64,000 nt of DNA from Sipunculus nudus (GCA_026874595.1 CM049315.1:13638664-13702663); one strand, 5' to 3'. Positions 48,460-61,479 are shown, counted from the first letter of the stretch. A program made the numbers and translations. Notes: generated by a model from the sequence alone, not told the origin.

Positions 48460-48478
48460 TAGCGCCACCTGGAGGACT
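48460..48478. promoter_or_regulatory. CTCF-like motif
   Basis: TAGCGCCACCTGGAGGACT agrees at 15 of 19 positions with the vertebrate CTCF consensus as I recall it, including the GCGCC and CCTGG parts. It contains GCGCCACCT (48462-48470), whose complement AGGTGGCGC is the core reported for insect CTCF. Occupancy is untested. Confidence 0.35.
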
Positions 48479-49018
48479 TTGGTCCACATTTTTAAGACAG
48501 CTTATTTATGACATCGAAGGCCTATCATACACTGAAGCAAAATTAAGGAGGTAGTGCTTGACCTTGGGATTTATAGCTTATGTCCATGGGAAGAGGGTTT
48601 TTATTCCACTGGTTCGTCGCAATTTTAGGTCTTCGTTGGGGGAATCCAAGTTGAACCACCTTCATTAATCACCTGAAATAGAAATGAAAAAAACTCCCCT
48701 CTGTATGTAGGTTAAACCGTACGCCAACTTCCTCATCCGGTGGATCCTGAAATTGAAGGAAATGGGTTTTCATGGTCAGTGCAGCGGTCTCCCTGAATCA
48801 ATTATGTTATGTGCTAATGGAAATGGAAATAAAGGTACTCTTTGTGAGAAGTTTAACCCGGCTCATGTATCATATGCAAGCTCTGTGCTCACTCGGGCTG
48901 ACGTGCTCGGTGGGAACAGAAAGAGAACAGTGGCAAGTTCTTCTGATAGAAAGATACTGAGTCGATTTTACTGAAACGCCACATGGGGTACTTGAAAAAT
49001 TTAAGACTGTGAAAGAGC
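48479..49018. other. Intergenic sequence, no gene seen
   Basis: Only a frame of 73 codons (48753-48974) with no recognisable motif. Confidence 0.45.
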
Positions 49019-49795
49019 CAGTGTGTTATCGGAGTTATCTGGTATCGTGACAAGAGGGTAAAATAGTCAGTGTGCGATCGAAGTAATGTGGTATCGTGAC
49101 AAGATGGTAAAATAGTCAGGATATAATCGGAGTTATCTATTATCGTAACAATACGGTAAAATAGTCAGGGTTGTATCGGAGTTATCTGTTATCGTAACAA
49201 TTCGGTAAAATAGTCAGGGTTGTATCGGAGTTATCTGGTATCGTGACAAGACTGTAAAATAGTGTGTTTTCGGAGTTATCTGTGATCGTGACGAGACGGT
49301 AAAATAGTCAGTGTGTTATCGAAGTTAAATGTTAATGTGGCGAAACGGTGTTACGGGGTGACATAAAAGCGGACCGAAATGCCTTGCTAATACAGCTTGC
49401 TTTTCTAGCGAAGCGGTTGGTACACCGGACTTGTGCGCCACCGTTATGTTTTCGAATCCCGGATCGCCCAAAAATTTTACCCTGAGTATTTTGTCTTTGT
49501 AACAACGGTTAATGGTCAATGTGTGATCGGAGTTATCTGTTATCGTGACAATACGGTAAAATAGTCAGGATAATATCGGAGTTATCCGGTATCTTGAGGA
49601 GACGGTAAAATAGTCGATGTGTAATCGGAGTTATCTGTTATCGTGATAAGACGGTAAAACAGTCAGTGTGATATCGGAGTTATCTGTTATCGTGACAAGA
49701 CGGTAAAACAGTCAGTGTGATATCGGAGTTATCTGTTATCGTGACAAGACGGTAAAATAGTGAATTATCTGAGTTATCTGTTACCGTGACACATT
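49019..49795. repeat. 49-bp minisatellite, about 13 copies
   Basis: The unit begins GTCAGTGTGTTATCGGAG, continues TTATCTGTTATCGTGAC and ends AAGACGGTAAAATA, 49 bases in total. GGTAAAA recurs near 49058, 49107, 49156, 49205, 49554, 49603, 49652, 49701 and 49750. Most copies contain TTATCT, that is AGATAA, a WGATAR GATA-factor site. The array is split by an insertion at about 49352-49498. Unit divergence is moderate. Confidence 0.92.
49352..49498 (+). mobile_element. tRNA-like SINE inserted in the minisatellite
   Basis: About 147 bases break one 49-bp unit, and the unit resumes in register afterwards with AACGGT repeated on both sides as a short possible target duplication. The insert contains TAGCGAAGCGGTTGG (box A-like) and, about 35 bases on, TTTTCGAATCCCGG (box B-like). 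It lacks a long body or A-tail, so it is a short SINE or a retroposed tRNA-like fragment. Exact ends are uncertain by a few bases. Confidence 0.6.
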
Positions 49796-50059
49796 AACTG
49801 CATATGGACTAGTGATCATGCGATCTGTAGAAAATTTTAAGAAAAAAACTCCAATTGATGTTATAATTGCCTAATGTCTTTATTTAAAAGGCTCATATAA
49901 TTGGGAAAATTGTATTTTTTTCCGGCTCAAGGTCATCGGCCAGTCATTGAATAACCCAGGGGCCAATCTCCCGGGGCATTCTCAGGACTGTTTCATTGCA
50001 CGAGCAATAAGTTGTCATGTATTCGTGCCAGTGTTGATCACTCATGGCCACTGGACAGG
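49796..50059. other. Transition sequence, no gene seen
   Basis: AT-rich then GC-richer sequence between the minisatellite and the GC-rich block. No gene is supported. Confidence 0.4.
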
Positions 50060-50940
50060 GACTGTGTGCCGTAAGCCAGCTCCTAGACGGACAGTGAGGA
50101 CCCGGGATTGACGTAGTGGCCGCCGGAATGTGGTGTACTGTATGGCAGACGTTGTACAATTAATGCGGACTACGAGAACGGAAGACAAAACGGCCGAGAG
50201 ACGGGCCGGCTGCGCATTAACTGCAGTCACGCAAGGGGAGAGCGTCCAAGTGGCCAGGAGACGCTTAATGACACAATGCTGTTCCATTAGGCCGCCAGGA
50301 ATAGCGGGCTTGTGCGTGCTGTTAGCGTGCGTAGCTCATCAGGCCTAATGGCCAAGCGAGCCATCCTTGTTCTGAAGTGATGGATCGCCCTCAGCGCAGG
50401 CCCACGCCCTTGTGGCGCAGCATTGCCAAGAAAGAAGCTCTCTTCTTCAGTCCCGGCTTAGACGTGTTTCTCTAGATGCACTGTTGCGCTTGCTATGAGG
50501 CGGGGACGGGCTGTAGTGCTGTATGTCCCTCTCACAAACTGAATGAACGAAAGCGACAGGCTAGCCGTCTCCTTCCGTCCAAAGCACCGATTATTAATGG
50601 CCAATGCCCCGGCCGACCACTTGACGGCGGGGCTGCTTCAACCGACTGTCAGCTTCGTGGTAGGACTGCCGCAGCTTGTAGAGTCCTAACAAAGGCCGTA
50701 CTACAGATCTGCCGTGCTCTGCTCTGACCTGGAAGTGCAATACTATCATTATGGCAAGGGCATTGATCATCTTTACATAAACTTGTTTGTTACTGCTTGC
50801 GGGCACTTGGGATCGGAAGGAATCTCCTCCGGCCGTCTGGAGCGTTCCAAGTGTTTACACGACGCCAGTATGCCCTCTGTTTGGTCGCCCGGAGGACGTG
50901 GTCGTCAAACCACTTAGGTTGACCGATTAAGCGGCTGTAA
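50060..50940. promoter_or_regulatory. CpG-rich block of about 900 bp, unknown function
   Basis: This is the most sustained GC/CpG-rich stretch outside MAML, with many CCGG, CGCA and GGCC strings and homeodomain-type cores inside (CAATTAATG near 50157, GCATTAAC near 50213). Open frames of 60-80 codons exist on both strands, but none shows a domain or a clear start with splice sites. A promoter, a cluster of conserved non-coding elements or an undetected exon are all possible. Confidence 0.3.
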
Positions 50941-53289
50941 TATTGCGATGGGACGTGCGCTAATGACTTTTTACAAGAAAACATAAAAAGACCATAATAA
51001 TGAAAATGGTGCATATATTCCGATAAAACTAAAGGCTAGAAGGATATTCTCAATAAATATCAATAACCCTGCCTTATGACATTTTAATTTGACACCGCTT
51101 TTTTTAACAAAAAGATAAAGCGGGCCAAAATGAAAGAATTTCCGCCTTCTGTTCACTCGTTCTTTAATAACATTATTTACATTGATAACGCGGCAGTTAA
51201 TCTATATCGTTTAGCCTCCTGCACACGTACACAAAAAAAATCAAGACGTAGTCCTATTGTTTAGATTTCTTCAGTTAACTGAAGATCGTATTGTCTCGCC
51301 CACATTTTAATCGATCCATGGATACACTACCCCCGGAAGGGCCTACTCGGCATGATTCTGTGTGGGCACGCTGATGTTGCCATGTCTTCTGTACTGTCGT
51401 CTATACCATTTACCACCAAGGTGTTCAGTGAAGCATGTTGTAGTTTCAACTTAGTACCTTGTATGTTTCCCTGTGAGGGCAGATTCGAAAATAGAGACAC
51501 AGGGAAACTGAGGAAATCACAAATACAAATTTCGGGTTGCTTTTGATAGTCTAACCGTTGTTAGATTGCGACATAAATTGATTTTAATCCAATATAAACT
51601 TTGCTATGTCCAATTAAATACGTCACATTTCATTTGGGAATCTTTAGCAATATTAAGAATAATGTTACATTTGAATGATAACATATAATGGCTAATGAAT
51701 AATCTATAAATATTGCATTGTAATAGTCTATATATTATTCCAGGCAGCTGATTCTGTCTGCATAATTCAATAACTTTACGTCAAACGTTTTGAAAATCAA
51801 ACGTTAAACGTGCATAAATGTATCTATCTGTATATGCATGTAATTAGAATATCTGCATCACATTTATATAACCCATATATGTTTTCCCAACTCCTCCATT
51901 CGTTCATACAATGAACCAAGCTCAGCATTTGCAGACAAATATTAACATCTGTTCTATTCAAACATCTACCTGGGACTCAATGCTACATGCAGGTAGAATT
52001 AGTATCGAGATCTGGTTTATTATGGGGTGTGGTAAAATTTAGCAATATCAATATATTCAATCATCCGCAGAATTATGGCCAATATGTCATTTGGTATATA
52101 AATGTGACAGGAAAATATATATAAAAGAAGCTTCTTTCTTTAAGGAAAATATAAACAATAATTACTTCTGTTGAGGAGAAATGTAAAAACCGTAAGAGGA
52201 CACGCATGGAATGGAAACAATGCCCCTTAAGAAAGGGAACTGGAGAACTTGATAGTCACAGGTGACACTGATAGTCCTATTTACCTGTATCAAAAGACTA
52301 CAGACTTTACAATTTGATGGGTTTAATTAGAGGCGAACTGGATGATTGTGCTATAAATATATACAAGAAACATAAAGAAGAGAAATAAGAACCATACACG
52401 GTAATCCAATGCCATTAGGATACAACCGAAGCATGTAAATTAAAGAGATATATAGTTTCATGCGAAAAGAATGTTGTGGAAATTGTGAAATTAAATAAAA
52501 AAAGTAATAGGGTAATACACTATGGAATTTCAGTTCGAATTGTGAGAAAATATGTAAGAAGTTATTGTAATTACAAAATGGGGATATATGAAAAGGACAG
52601 CCATGCATGCCAACTTGTATATTTATGAAGTATATATTAAAGATCACTGACTTGGCCGTGAATATCCTGTGAATTAGAGAATAGCAGTACCCAGTTGACC
52701 ATGGCATATGGCTTTTGAGAGTGTCATTGGTTAATATGTCATGCTGTAGCTGGACGGCGCATCTATATTGGTCATATGTATGGATAAACAGACGGAAAGA
52801 ACAGCTGGAGCAATGTTGTGCCAGATTTCATCAAAATTGGTTGAACTATCAGTAATACAAGACACGTTAATTTATAGATGTTTTCGATTTGACGAGAAGC
52901 CTTGTCATGCATGCTTGTGTAAAAAGAGAATACAGGAACATCACGTTGTGCATCTTCTTACCTTATATAAGTGTATAGAAAATATAGGGTACAACCCGTA
53001 GTTTATACGACTTATTTTTGGTTTCTTCTTTCTTTTTACCCACTTCAAATTTGCAGCCGGGAATAAATAAGGACCATTGTGTGAACTATGTTTCGTCAGT
53101 ACATCTGGGTTCACAATTAACGCGCATGGAACATAGTTTTATCCGCCGAAACTGTACCAGAGTACTCCTGTGAGAACCCTGGACGGATCTTTCTGAAACC
53201 CGACATCATGATAGGATTACATGGAAACTGGTGGCTAATAAACATAGGTGAAGCCCCCATACAATCGTGGTGTCCATCTGTGCGGTTTT
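50941..53289. other. Intergenic AT-rich sequence, no gene seen
   Basis: No gene is supported. Text such as CCAGATTTCATCAAAATTGG (52821-52840) is of a type often seen in dispersed invertebrate repeats. Open frames at 52351-52707 (-) and 52768-53001 (+) match nothing known to me. Confidence 0.45.
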
Positions 53290-53950
53290 TTAAGTGATGA
53301 TAGCATATATTTCAAAAGTGGTTCCATGTTTTGGGCTTGAATTGTGCATGTCCATAGATCTTGGATACCCTTATCTTGTATTTAAGACTTGTGGCGTTAT
53401 CTGCAGTAGTTTTCGTGACCATTAGTTCGTTTGGGCGAAAATCACTCACATCTCAGGAGCTGTTCAATGAATCGGTCCATTCATCTTGTTACCTTTCCTG
53501 CACGCAAGAACTGTGGCGCCACCTACAATCACAAATTTGTAGAATACATCCATGCGTTTGTCTCATGAGTGGTTTTATCTATCGACCTCGAATTGCGCAT
53601 GTTCATAGATCCTGGGATGCTTTTTCGCTTGACGTGCAATTGTAGGGTTGTTTCTGGTTCAGTTAGAATGAATGTATCGGCCTGGATATTTGCATGTCCA
53701 TCCATCTTGGATGGCTTAGTTTTTCATACATAAGACAGGTGGTACCATGCACTTACATTTTTTTATAGAATACATCCATACCTTTATATCGGAGTAGTCC
53801 GATGTGTCAGCCTGAAATTTTGTTTGTCCAAAAATCTTTGATACTTTTATCTTGTACACAAGCCTGGTTGTGCCACTCACGTTGTTCCGTTCGTCATGGG
53901 ATATTCTGGCATCTCTGATGCCACACATTTAGAGGACTGTCACATCACGA
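53290..53950. repeat. Degenerate tandem repeat, about 125-bp unit, related to repeat C
   Basis: GAATTGTGCATGTCCATAGATC and relatives recur near 53338, 53590, 53684 and 53812, each followed by CTTGGAT.C and then a TGTGGCGCCACCTAC-like boundary (53391, 53513, 53742, 53870). The end, TGGGATATTCTGGCATCT (53898 on), resembles the right edge of repeat C (GGGGATACTCTGGCACCT, from 34865). This shows the two are related and suggests a common element family. Confidence 0.6.
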
Positions 53951-56829
53951 GTATGCTCCTCCACGGCTACCACTGCATTCGTCCCAGACATCCTTTCGTG
54001 TAACCACTACTTTGTATGGCAAGGTTGTTTGGGTTCAAACACCAGGGTGCGCACAGATCCCAGAATTGTAAGCAGACCACTGAAAGTGTGGTATTGAATT
54101 GTGCATCGAGCCCAAATTTTAAACATGCGATACCGGCTCTGGTTGGTTTGATAACACCGGGACACAAGTTCTCATTGGCCTGATTCTTGGTCCTATGCAC
54201 TTCAAAGCATCATGAATCGTCTCTCTAACCATCACGTTTTATAGATCTTTAGGGAACAGTCAGACCGAGAGACGGACATACAAATAGAAAGATAGACAGT
54301 CCGACAGTCGAAGCAGAGAGAATTTGCATATTTGAGTTAATAACATCTTCAAAGTATTAAAAAAGGAAAGAAAACATAAAAAATAACAAGTTATTTTGAG
54401 ATTTCATTATCTAATAATTTGACTAAACAATAACATAACAGCGAACCAGAACAGCACTTTGGATTGGTCAGAAGACACAGTCCTGTTTTTATTTGTGTCG
54501 TTTAACAAGAAAACATACATTGTTCTGCCAGAAGCTGCACGCTCTCATGTATTATCAATAGTTTCAAAAGTCTTCCTTCATCAAGACCGAAATCTGTATA
54601 ACTGTATGAAGCCATATATAGTTTCATATCAATTATAAAGCCTTGCAGCTTTAGTGAAGAAGCTGGAAACTTCAAATACATAAGCACAAGCATGTGTTTT
54701 AGCACCATACAAACGCAGATGTTCATCTGATCTTTTTATTAACGGCAACCAGACGTGTTGACGTATGGGAGATTCGCTGCCTTACGAACAACTGTTTAAA
54801 TACAATTTTGATATGGCAGCGGTGGACACATGCACGTGGTATCCTGGCAACCTGTAGCTCTTGATGGCTCCGTCTGAGCGCTAACGTTTGAAAAATGCAG
54901 ACTGTTAAATCGAATATCTATTGTTTCTGGTAATGATATGTACAACTTAACATGCACCTAGGAACCACGATACCGAAGCAGTGATACAGTTTTGATTCGC
55001 CTCGTGTTAACTTTAAGTCGGCAATCCTGATATAATCAATGTTTTGTAAATTAAAGCTGCCTTTTCCCATATTTGACGTTAATTAACTATGAACAATCCG
55101 TTGAACCTTTTATACAAATATGCCGTTTTGTTTATATTCATGTGTTTATACCATTTTTTTTGGGGGGGGGGGAGCAAAATAATCCAATCACATTCAACAG
55201 TGACATGCATCTGGAGGTAAGTCAGACGAGGTCAGTCTGATGACTCCGGGTTTTGCAAAGGGTTATTTTACAACAATAGTGACTCTTTAACTCCTTCACA
55301 TATGCAATCAAGCACCTCAGGTTAAATTTTTTTGTCAACATAGCTGTGTTTACTTACATACTGTGGACAAGCAAGCTCTACATCCGTCACAGAGGCGGTA
55401 TATAAACTTACCTAAACGAAATTAAAAGGAGTTCACTGATATATATACACAGAGTAAGCCAGAAATCACATAAATTCTGTAGAAAAGTTAGGTGTATAGC
55501 TTGATTTAAATATAAACCATTCAGACAGTTCTCTTCTCAGCCGTGCATGTAAGACTCTTCCTCATCACTATGTGTCCAGTCCTTAAAGTCTTCTTATTCT
55601 ATCTGATTCCATGCTATATATATTCTACTGCACCTATAAACAATTGTTTATATTGTTGTTTCAAATTTAGATGTGACTCTGTGTCTCACTTGAAATATTT
55701 TACATTAAACTGTAATCAGGCTGAAAGTCGCCCATTTATTTACTTTTGAAGTGGAAAAGATGAGAGTGGGTTCTTTTTTAATTTAGTAAGTGAAACACTC
55801 TCCAGAAACACAGAATAACGGTTATAGGTTTAAACCTTGTGGTATCTATAGGAACCAAATATTCTTAAGTGAAAGACGGTGTATGTCTTCCGCACCACGC
55901 ATGCGTGTCCCTAAATGGTCTTGTTGTTACTTTTAAATGTTTAATACAGCATTACCCATCGCCTACCATCAAAGCTGTCAAAGTCCCCATGTTTTGTTCC
56001 CTATCAGTTAACCTAGGTAATTGACTATACTTGATCTTAGCAAACAAACATGTATTATGTTTCTCCAATAAATGATGCAATAGATTATGCAGCGATAGAT
56101 GAGAATCAAGAATATTACTCCGGTATTGTGTAACCTGTAAGGTGCATTAAGACACATTTGTTTTTACAATATCGATGCTCTGGCTCACTAAACAGGTCGG
56201 TAATCATTTCTGTGGACAGGCTGTTGGCGGGAGAAGTTTACATTCCGTACATTCAGTCGTATGTGTTATCCAGCCATAGGATGCAATATCGGTTTTCGTA
56301 TTCCTGTGGGAGTTGCCGACTCACTTCATAGAAGAAATAGCTAACAGCTTGTTGGCCAGTCATATAGATTGTATATAAAATATATCAAATATCATGGCAA
56401 AGTATTGGATGTCTTTGATGGAAACTTAACATTTCAATATTGTGTTAACGTTTGTGACGTGAGGGAGATATCTTTATACCGTTATTGTTAATGATGTGTG
56501 TATGTGAGTGTGTCTTTCTTTCACCCGGTAACTGTCACCCTCCGATACCTGATGTTATATATACACACTCGGTTCCATCCATTGAGTATTATTACCACTG
56601 GTAGCAATGAAGAAGTACTGCTCTTTTTGGCACTACTTAAACACCATACAGCATGTTTATAGGAACCCAAAATTAAAAAAGGACTAATTCTCTTGTATGT
56701 ATTATTTGTCTTTATGTGTACGCCGGATTTAATAATAAAAGGAATACATCTGCTTGGCTTCGAGGGGCGCTTTTGCTACAAACATCTGAAAGATTAAGCG
56801 GCTTCTTACAGCTCCGTTGACAAGAACAT
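53951..56829. other. Intergenic sequence, no gene seen
   Basis: No gene is supported. A G11 run lies at about 55161-55171. Short open frames carry no recognisable motifs. Confidence 0.45.
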
Positions 56830-57240
56830 TCACAATATGTTGCCGGCCAGGTCGGCCTGTTCTAAGATATACTTGTCTTGTTCAGTAATTCCGCCATGTT
56901 CAGCCGGCTTCCAATAACTTACAGGTCTCTTTTCCTTTCTCTCTTTGGATTTCTACGTGACAAGCAAGAATTGGTATTGGTTCTCCCTAGTGTTTTGCGG
57001 AATCCTCCCCGGGCCCGCGAGTCCTCAACCGGTGATGGATTAGCCCGCCTCTTGACGCAGTTGTATCCCGTCCCCCTGCCAGCCACCGGCCTCCGTTTGC
57101 GTTCCGTGACAGTTCTACATTTACGTAAAGAATACCGTCAAACACAAGCACTGTAAATCGTTAGGTCCGTTCCCAGCACCGCCAGACCGCTGGCAAAGAT
57201 GACTTGGCTACAGGATGGCACATGAAAAGGGGTTGAAAAA
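56830..57240. promoter_or_regulatory. GC-richer island, unknown
   Basis: GC-rich strings (CCTCCCCGGGCCCGCGAG near 57004) stand out from AT-rich flanks. A + strand frame of 92 codons (56878-57156) crosses it, rich in Leu, Arg and Pro, with no domain I recognise. It could be regulatory or an unrecognised exon. Confidence 0.22.
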
Positions 57241-57445
57241 CCCTGCATAACTATATATTTTCCGAAGAGCAATATGGCGCAAAATAGAACACAGACATAA
57301 ATTCACCCCGGATCCAAACGATTTTCTCGATCTGAATGCTGTGTGTTCTTGCTTCACGTTCGCGGAATTAGATGCCGCTTTCCTGACGTTAGTTTACCGA
57401 AGATAGGAAAAAAGATGCTAGTATATGTAAACGGGTCTGCAGCAA

Positions 57446-57451
<6 letters not shown>

Positions 57452-57494
<43 letters not shown>

Positions 57495-57569
57495 AATATA
57501 TGTGTGTATGTGTGTTGGTGTGTCAGGAGGTGCTACACGTTAAAAAAAAGTTTTTTTTTTTTTTTTTTT
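57452..57569. repeat. (AT)n microsatellite followed by A8 and T19 runs
   Basis: (AT)n of about 39 bases, a (TG)n-like stretch, then A8 (57542-57549) and T19 (57551-57569) separated by a single G. Confidence 0.93.
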
Positions 57570-58984
57570 ATGGAATAGAAGACCCTCAAGATCATTATAG
57601 TTAAAAGTCAGATTTGATCTTTAATAACAAAATTCAGCGTGGGACACATGTTCCCAGTATGGCCTGTCCAGTATGCGGCGACTTTGAATATAATGAATAT
57701 GTAATCATGAGAGTAGCTACTACAGTTATTTTACTGGGGTAGGGATGCCGAGGGGGTTGGGAGGGGATCAAAAAGCCAGGCCCAGGTTAACCGGGGGATG
57801 TTATACCCGGGGGTAAAACAAATCGAATTCAGATTAGCCCCTGCGGTTTCAGAATTCCCCTTTAAAATAACTGTTTCATTATGTTTATGTGCTTAAAATT
57901 CTTATAATTTCTATCTCAAAATAGGTTATAGAATCTTTGTGTATCTAATGTTTGCATGTAATATGTCATGCGCTTTGATGAAGTGTATATGAGTCAACAG
58001 ATATATAATTAACAATATTATAATTTTATTTTTCATAGAAGAGATTGGTTATAGCTTTTAAATATCGTATTTTTCACGTGGTTTTATTAATATGATATAG
58101 ATCATGAATATAAAGCACAAGAATTTATCATTTACAAGAAAGGGAGGGGGGGGGGGGGGTAACTCTGAAGTCCTTACACCGGGAATACCAGTATATTTTT
58201 TACATAACTGTCGCTAGCAGTCATAGGGAAATGAACTGTGCTATAGACGCAAATGTCGAGCGCTTTTTTTTTCGGTATTGACCTTGATTTTCCTATTCTT
58301 CTGTTTGTCGATAGGGGGAACTCTGTGAACTTATATAATGTATTTTATGATAAATGGAATGTGCATCGTAAAAACCAAGAAATCATGATAGATATATTTG
58401 TATATATAAAGCACTTTGACAAATTAAACACGTTTGATGTATATCAAGGAAGAGGTATATAGTCATGTGACTTAATTCTGAAGGGCACATTCAGCGTCTT
58501 TAAGTTAGATGCATTGTATTTATAAGAAGACGCGACCATTATTATAAAAATAATTAGATGAGCTTACTGTGGTCATTATCCTGAGAAGTAACCTTATAAT
58601 TGCACTTATTTGAAAATCAAATTTTCTCAGCTCTGCGCTCAATAGCAACCACAAATGCATTTTTTTTTGCAGTTCGCCATTTAAATGCAAACGGGAAATA
58701 TTCAGAAACAAATGCATTCGCGTTTGAATTTGAAGCAAAGCCTGGAAGAAACTGCAGTTAGTGTTCTCAGTTTTAAACTTAATTGTAAATACTCAATCTA
58801 TGTCTGAAGGCACACAGGTGTTTCATGATTTGAACATTTTTAATTCCGATTTGATTATATATATGTTTAATGTTGTGTGTTTTAAGAACATAATTCCATG
58901 CCCCCAGATCCAGCCATCAGCACTATATGACTACTGTCCCTTATGAAATACATGAAACTGTCTTTACTAACTATATCATTATAT
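57570..58984. other. Intergenic sequence with G-rich fragments
   Basis: A G-rich fragment at 57740-57845 (GGGTAGGGATGCCGAGGGGG) resembles the poly-G repeat style seen elsewhere, and a G14 run lies at 58146-58159. No gene is supported. Confidence 0.45.
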
Positions 58985-59244
58985 TTATATTTTAATCCTC
59001 CCCCGTAGAGTGGGAGGCTTATACAGGGGTATTTGGGTTAAAATTGTGTCTGTAGACCCCTTTAGGCCCCCAATGCTTAAGCATCGATTTACATTCGTTC
59101 TCACTTCCTTCGTCTGTCCGTGTTTTCACTAAGTCTGCAATTAGGCTGATTTTCTAAAATGACTTTTGGCTCAGAAACAGTTATAGATGATAGTGCAACT
59201 GCATGATATATCTTTTTAACTTGACCTAATTTCCATGCATGGCC

Positions 59245-59307
<63 letters not shown>
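58985..59307. repeat. Dispersed repeat fragment ending in a 63-bp (TA)n array
   Basis: TCCTCCCCCGTAGAGTGGGAGGC leads a fragment with repeat-like text (TTCGTCTGTCCGTG) that ends at an uninterrupted (TA)n array (59245-59307). The array is certain; the repeat identity is by style only. Confidence 0.5.
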
Positions 59308-59310
<3 letters not shown>

Positions 59311-60774
59311 CCGCGTTTATCCATTGTCGCCCACTTCTGCCCTTATCTCAAATAAAGTTTTTGTTCAAACGCATAAGCGGCTGGTTTTCCTAAAGCTGCC
59401 GTTTGGTAAGAGTAATATATATATATAGGGGGCAAGACCGGAGGTGGGGGTTATAGGGGCGGGGGCAGCTTCCCTCAATCGCGATCGCGACCTGGTATAT
59501 ATAGATGGCTTCATTTACAACACATACCTTGTTGTATTTTATAAAATATCGAGCACGCTATAGAAACATAACCATTGCCTGAAAAATGGAGAAAATATCA
59601 AACGCAATTCAGCGCGCGTGCACGACTTAATTTACAGCACACAAAGTGATTTGATTAAACATCACACAAAAACATCGAACATTAGGTAAAGAAGAGAAAA
59701 CCAAAATACCCAAAATCTCTACAGCTCGCGTGCATAGCTTTTCATTCAGCACATGGATGTATTTTATTAAATATCTCCCAAAACACGTTGGAGCTAATAA
59801 TTAAAGAACAATCAAAAGAAACAAAATACTAATAGGAGCTGTGGGAGAAAAACGTTGTATTGTCATGTTCTGTACAAGGCTGCCTTTTCCTGCCAACACA
59901 AGCTGGCTTGACTCTAAGACTAGGGCCTTTGACCTGGCAAGACTGTCGGCCATTTTTGCACACCTGTGCCGCCCAGGCTGAGTTCTTTACGGACTTGATT
60001 AAATCTGGCGTGATCCGTGCTCAAGTGAAACATGAACTCAGTCATGATTTAAATTGTCCTTCTATACAAAAGTTCCATCCCTCAGTATAAAAACTATGAC
60101 ATCAGATCTGCTGGGCACCAGCTGCTGCGAGATTAAACTCTTTTGTATATGTACAAGAAACCTTGGTGTGCTCATCTGATAAACCTACCCAGATAAGAAA
60201 AGATACAAATTACACTTACTTTTACAATGATACAGTGTATATGTCTGTGCGTATTAATAACCTTAAACGAGTCGGATCTGTTTATATAGTTTCAACTGCA
60301 TTTCTATCGTAAAGACGTAAGGTACACCATTTAAAGGCAGGACGTGATAAAGAAACCACCGGTCATATACAGCTCTACATGATATGTATTTGACATTTCA
60401 AAATGCATTTTAAGTTTTCGTCCCTCGGTCTAACAAGTTAAGGCTACTGTCAAAACTTACGACAACAGACTTGGCGCTTGAATACATGCTTGTTTTTGTA
60501 AATCTGAGCCGAACATTAGTATTTGAGCTATATTCCTATCAGAATCCCTTATATACAGGTCTCAATATTTTTTTGTATAAAGTACAAAGATTATGTATAC
60601 ATGTATATTAATATTTATATAGGTGCAGATATAAAGCATGTATGTATGTATGTATGTATGCATTTATATATGTGTCCATATATGTATATTGATGATGATT
60701 ATTAAGGACTTTGTGCATGCATGAGCTTTATATATAAATATTTATAATCCGTGCATATATCATTCATATAAATA

Positions 60775-60777
<3 letters not shown>
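59308..60777. other. Intergenic sequence, no gene seen
   Basis: No gene is supported. A (TATG)n stretch lies at about 60638-60661. Confidence 0.45.
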
Positions 60778-60820
<43 letters not shown>

Positions 60821-60832
60821 TATATATATATA
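60778..60832. repeat. (AT)n microsatellite
   Basis: (AT)n of about 55 bases with a single AAATA interruption. Confidence 0.96.
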
Positions 60833-61479
60833 AGGCCAACATATTGTGGAAATCCCTAATATTCATAATCAAATAAAGTTTTCATGACAAACTGAAAAAA
60901 AATCTATATATAGCAGAGGATATATAAGAGATCAAATGCATGGAGGTGTTTTTATTCATTCAGATTCACATAGACAAAAGTGTCACGTTCTAGCTTTACA
61001 GGACTTTATAAGTATGCTTTTATTTAAGGTCTAATTAATTAAGTTCCTCTAGTAGTTTGAATTACAAATCATTGATTATCCTATATACCCCCTGCATGTG
61101 CAGTGTATCTCGAGTGTACATGGCAATAGATTTAACTTGGTGGTGTTAAAACATGGACTAAAACACGAAAAGTCATATACTAAAAGGAATCCACAGGAGG
61201 ATGAAAGTGTGACATAACCCGCCAAGATAACCCACAGTATTCACGAGATTAATAAAAGTTAATGGCTATAATAGGAGATCATTACTGACAGACACTATAT
61301 ACATTTAAGCTAGCTCCCTTGGCCCCATGCGTCTTTGTACGGTTCGTATACACAGTAGCCACCTGTCCTACAAGTGAGAATTGTTCAGGTATATATTTGT
61401 GTACACCCTTGAACTGGCCGCAATAAAAAGTCGGAGCTTTGAGTAATAGTCGTCTCCTATCGATAATATCAGGTCGCTA
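60833..61479. other. Intergenic sequence, no gene seen
   Basis: AT-rich, with nothing gene-like. Confidence 0.5.

Noticed and set aside
49019-49795. Second regular repeat array considered as CRISPR
   Set aside because: The 49-bp units are contiguous with no spacers, and the single interruption is a tRNA-like insertion.
56878-57156. 92-codon frame in the GC-rich island as a gene
   Set aside because: No domain, splice support or convincing start could be shown, so it was kept only as part of the island.
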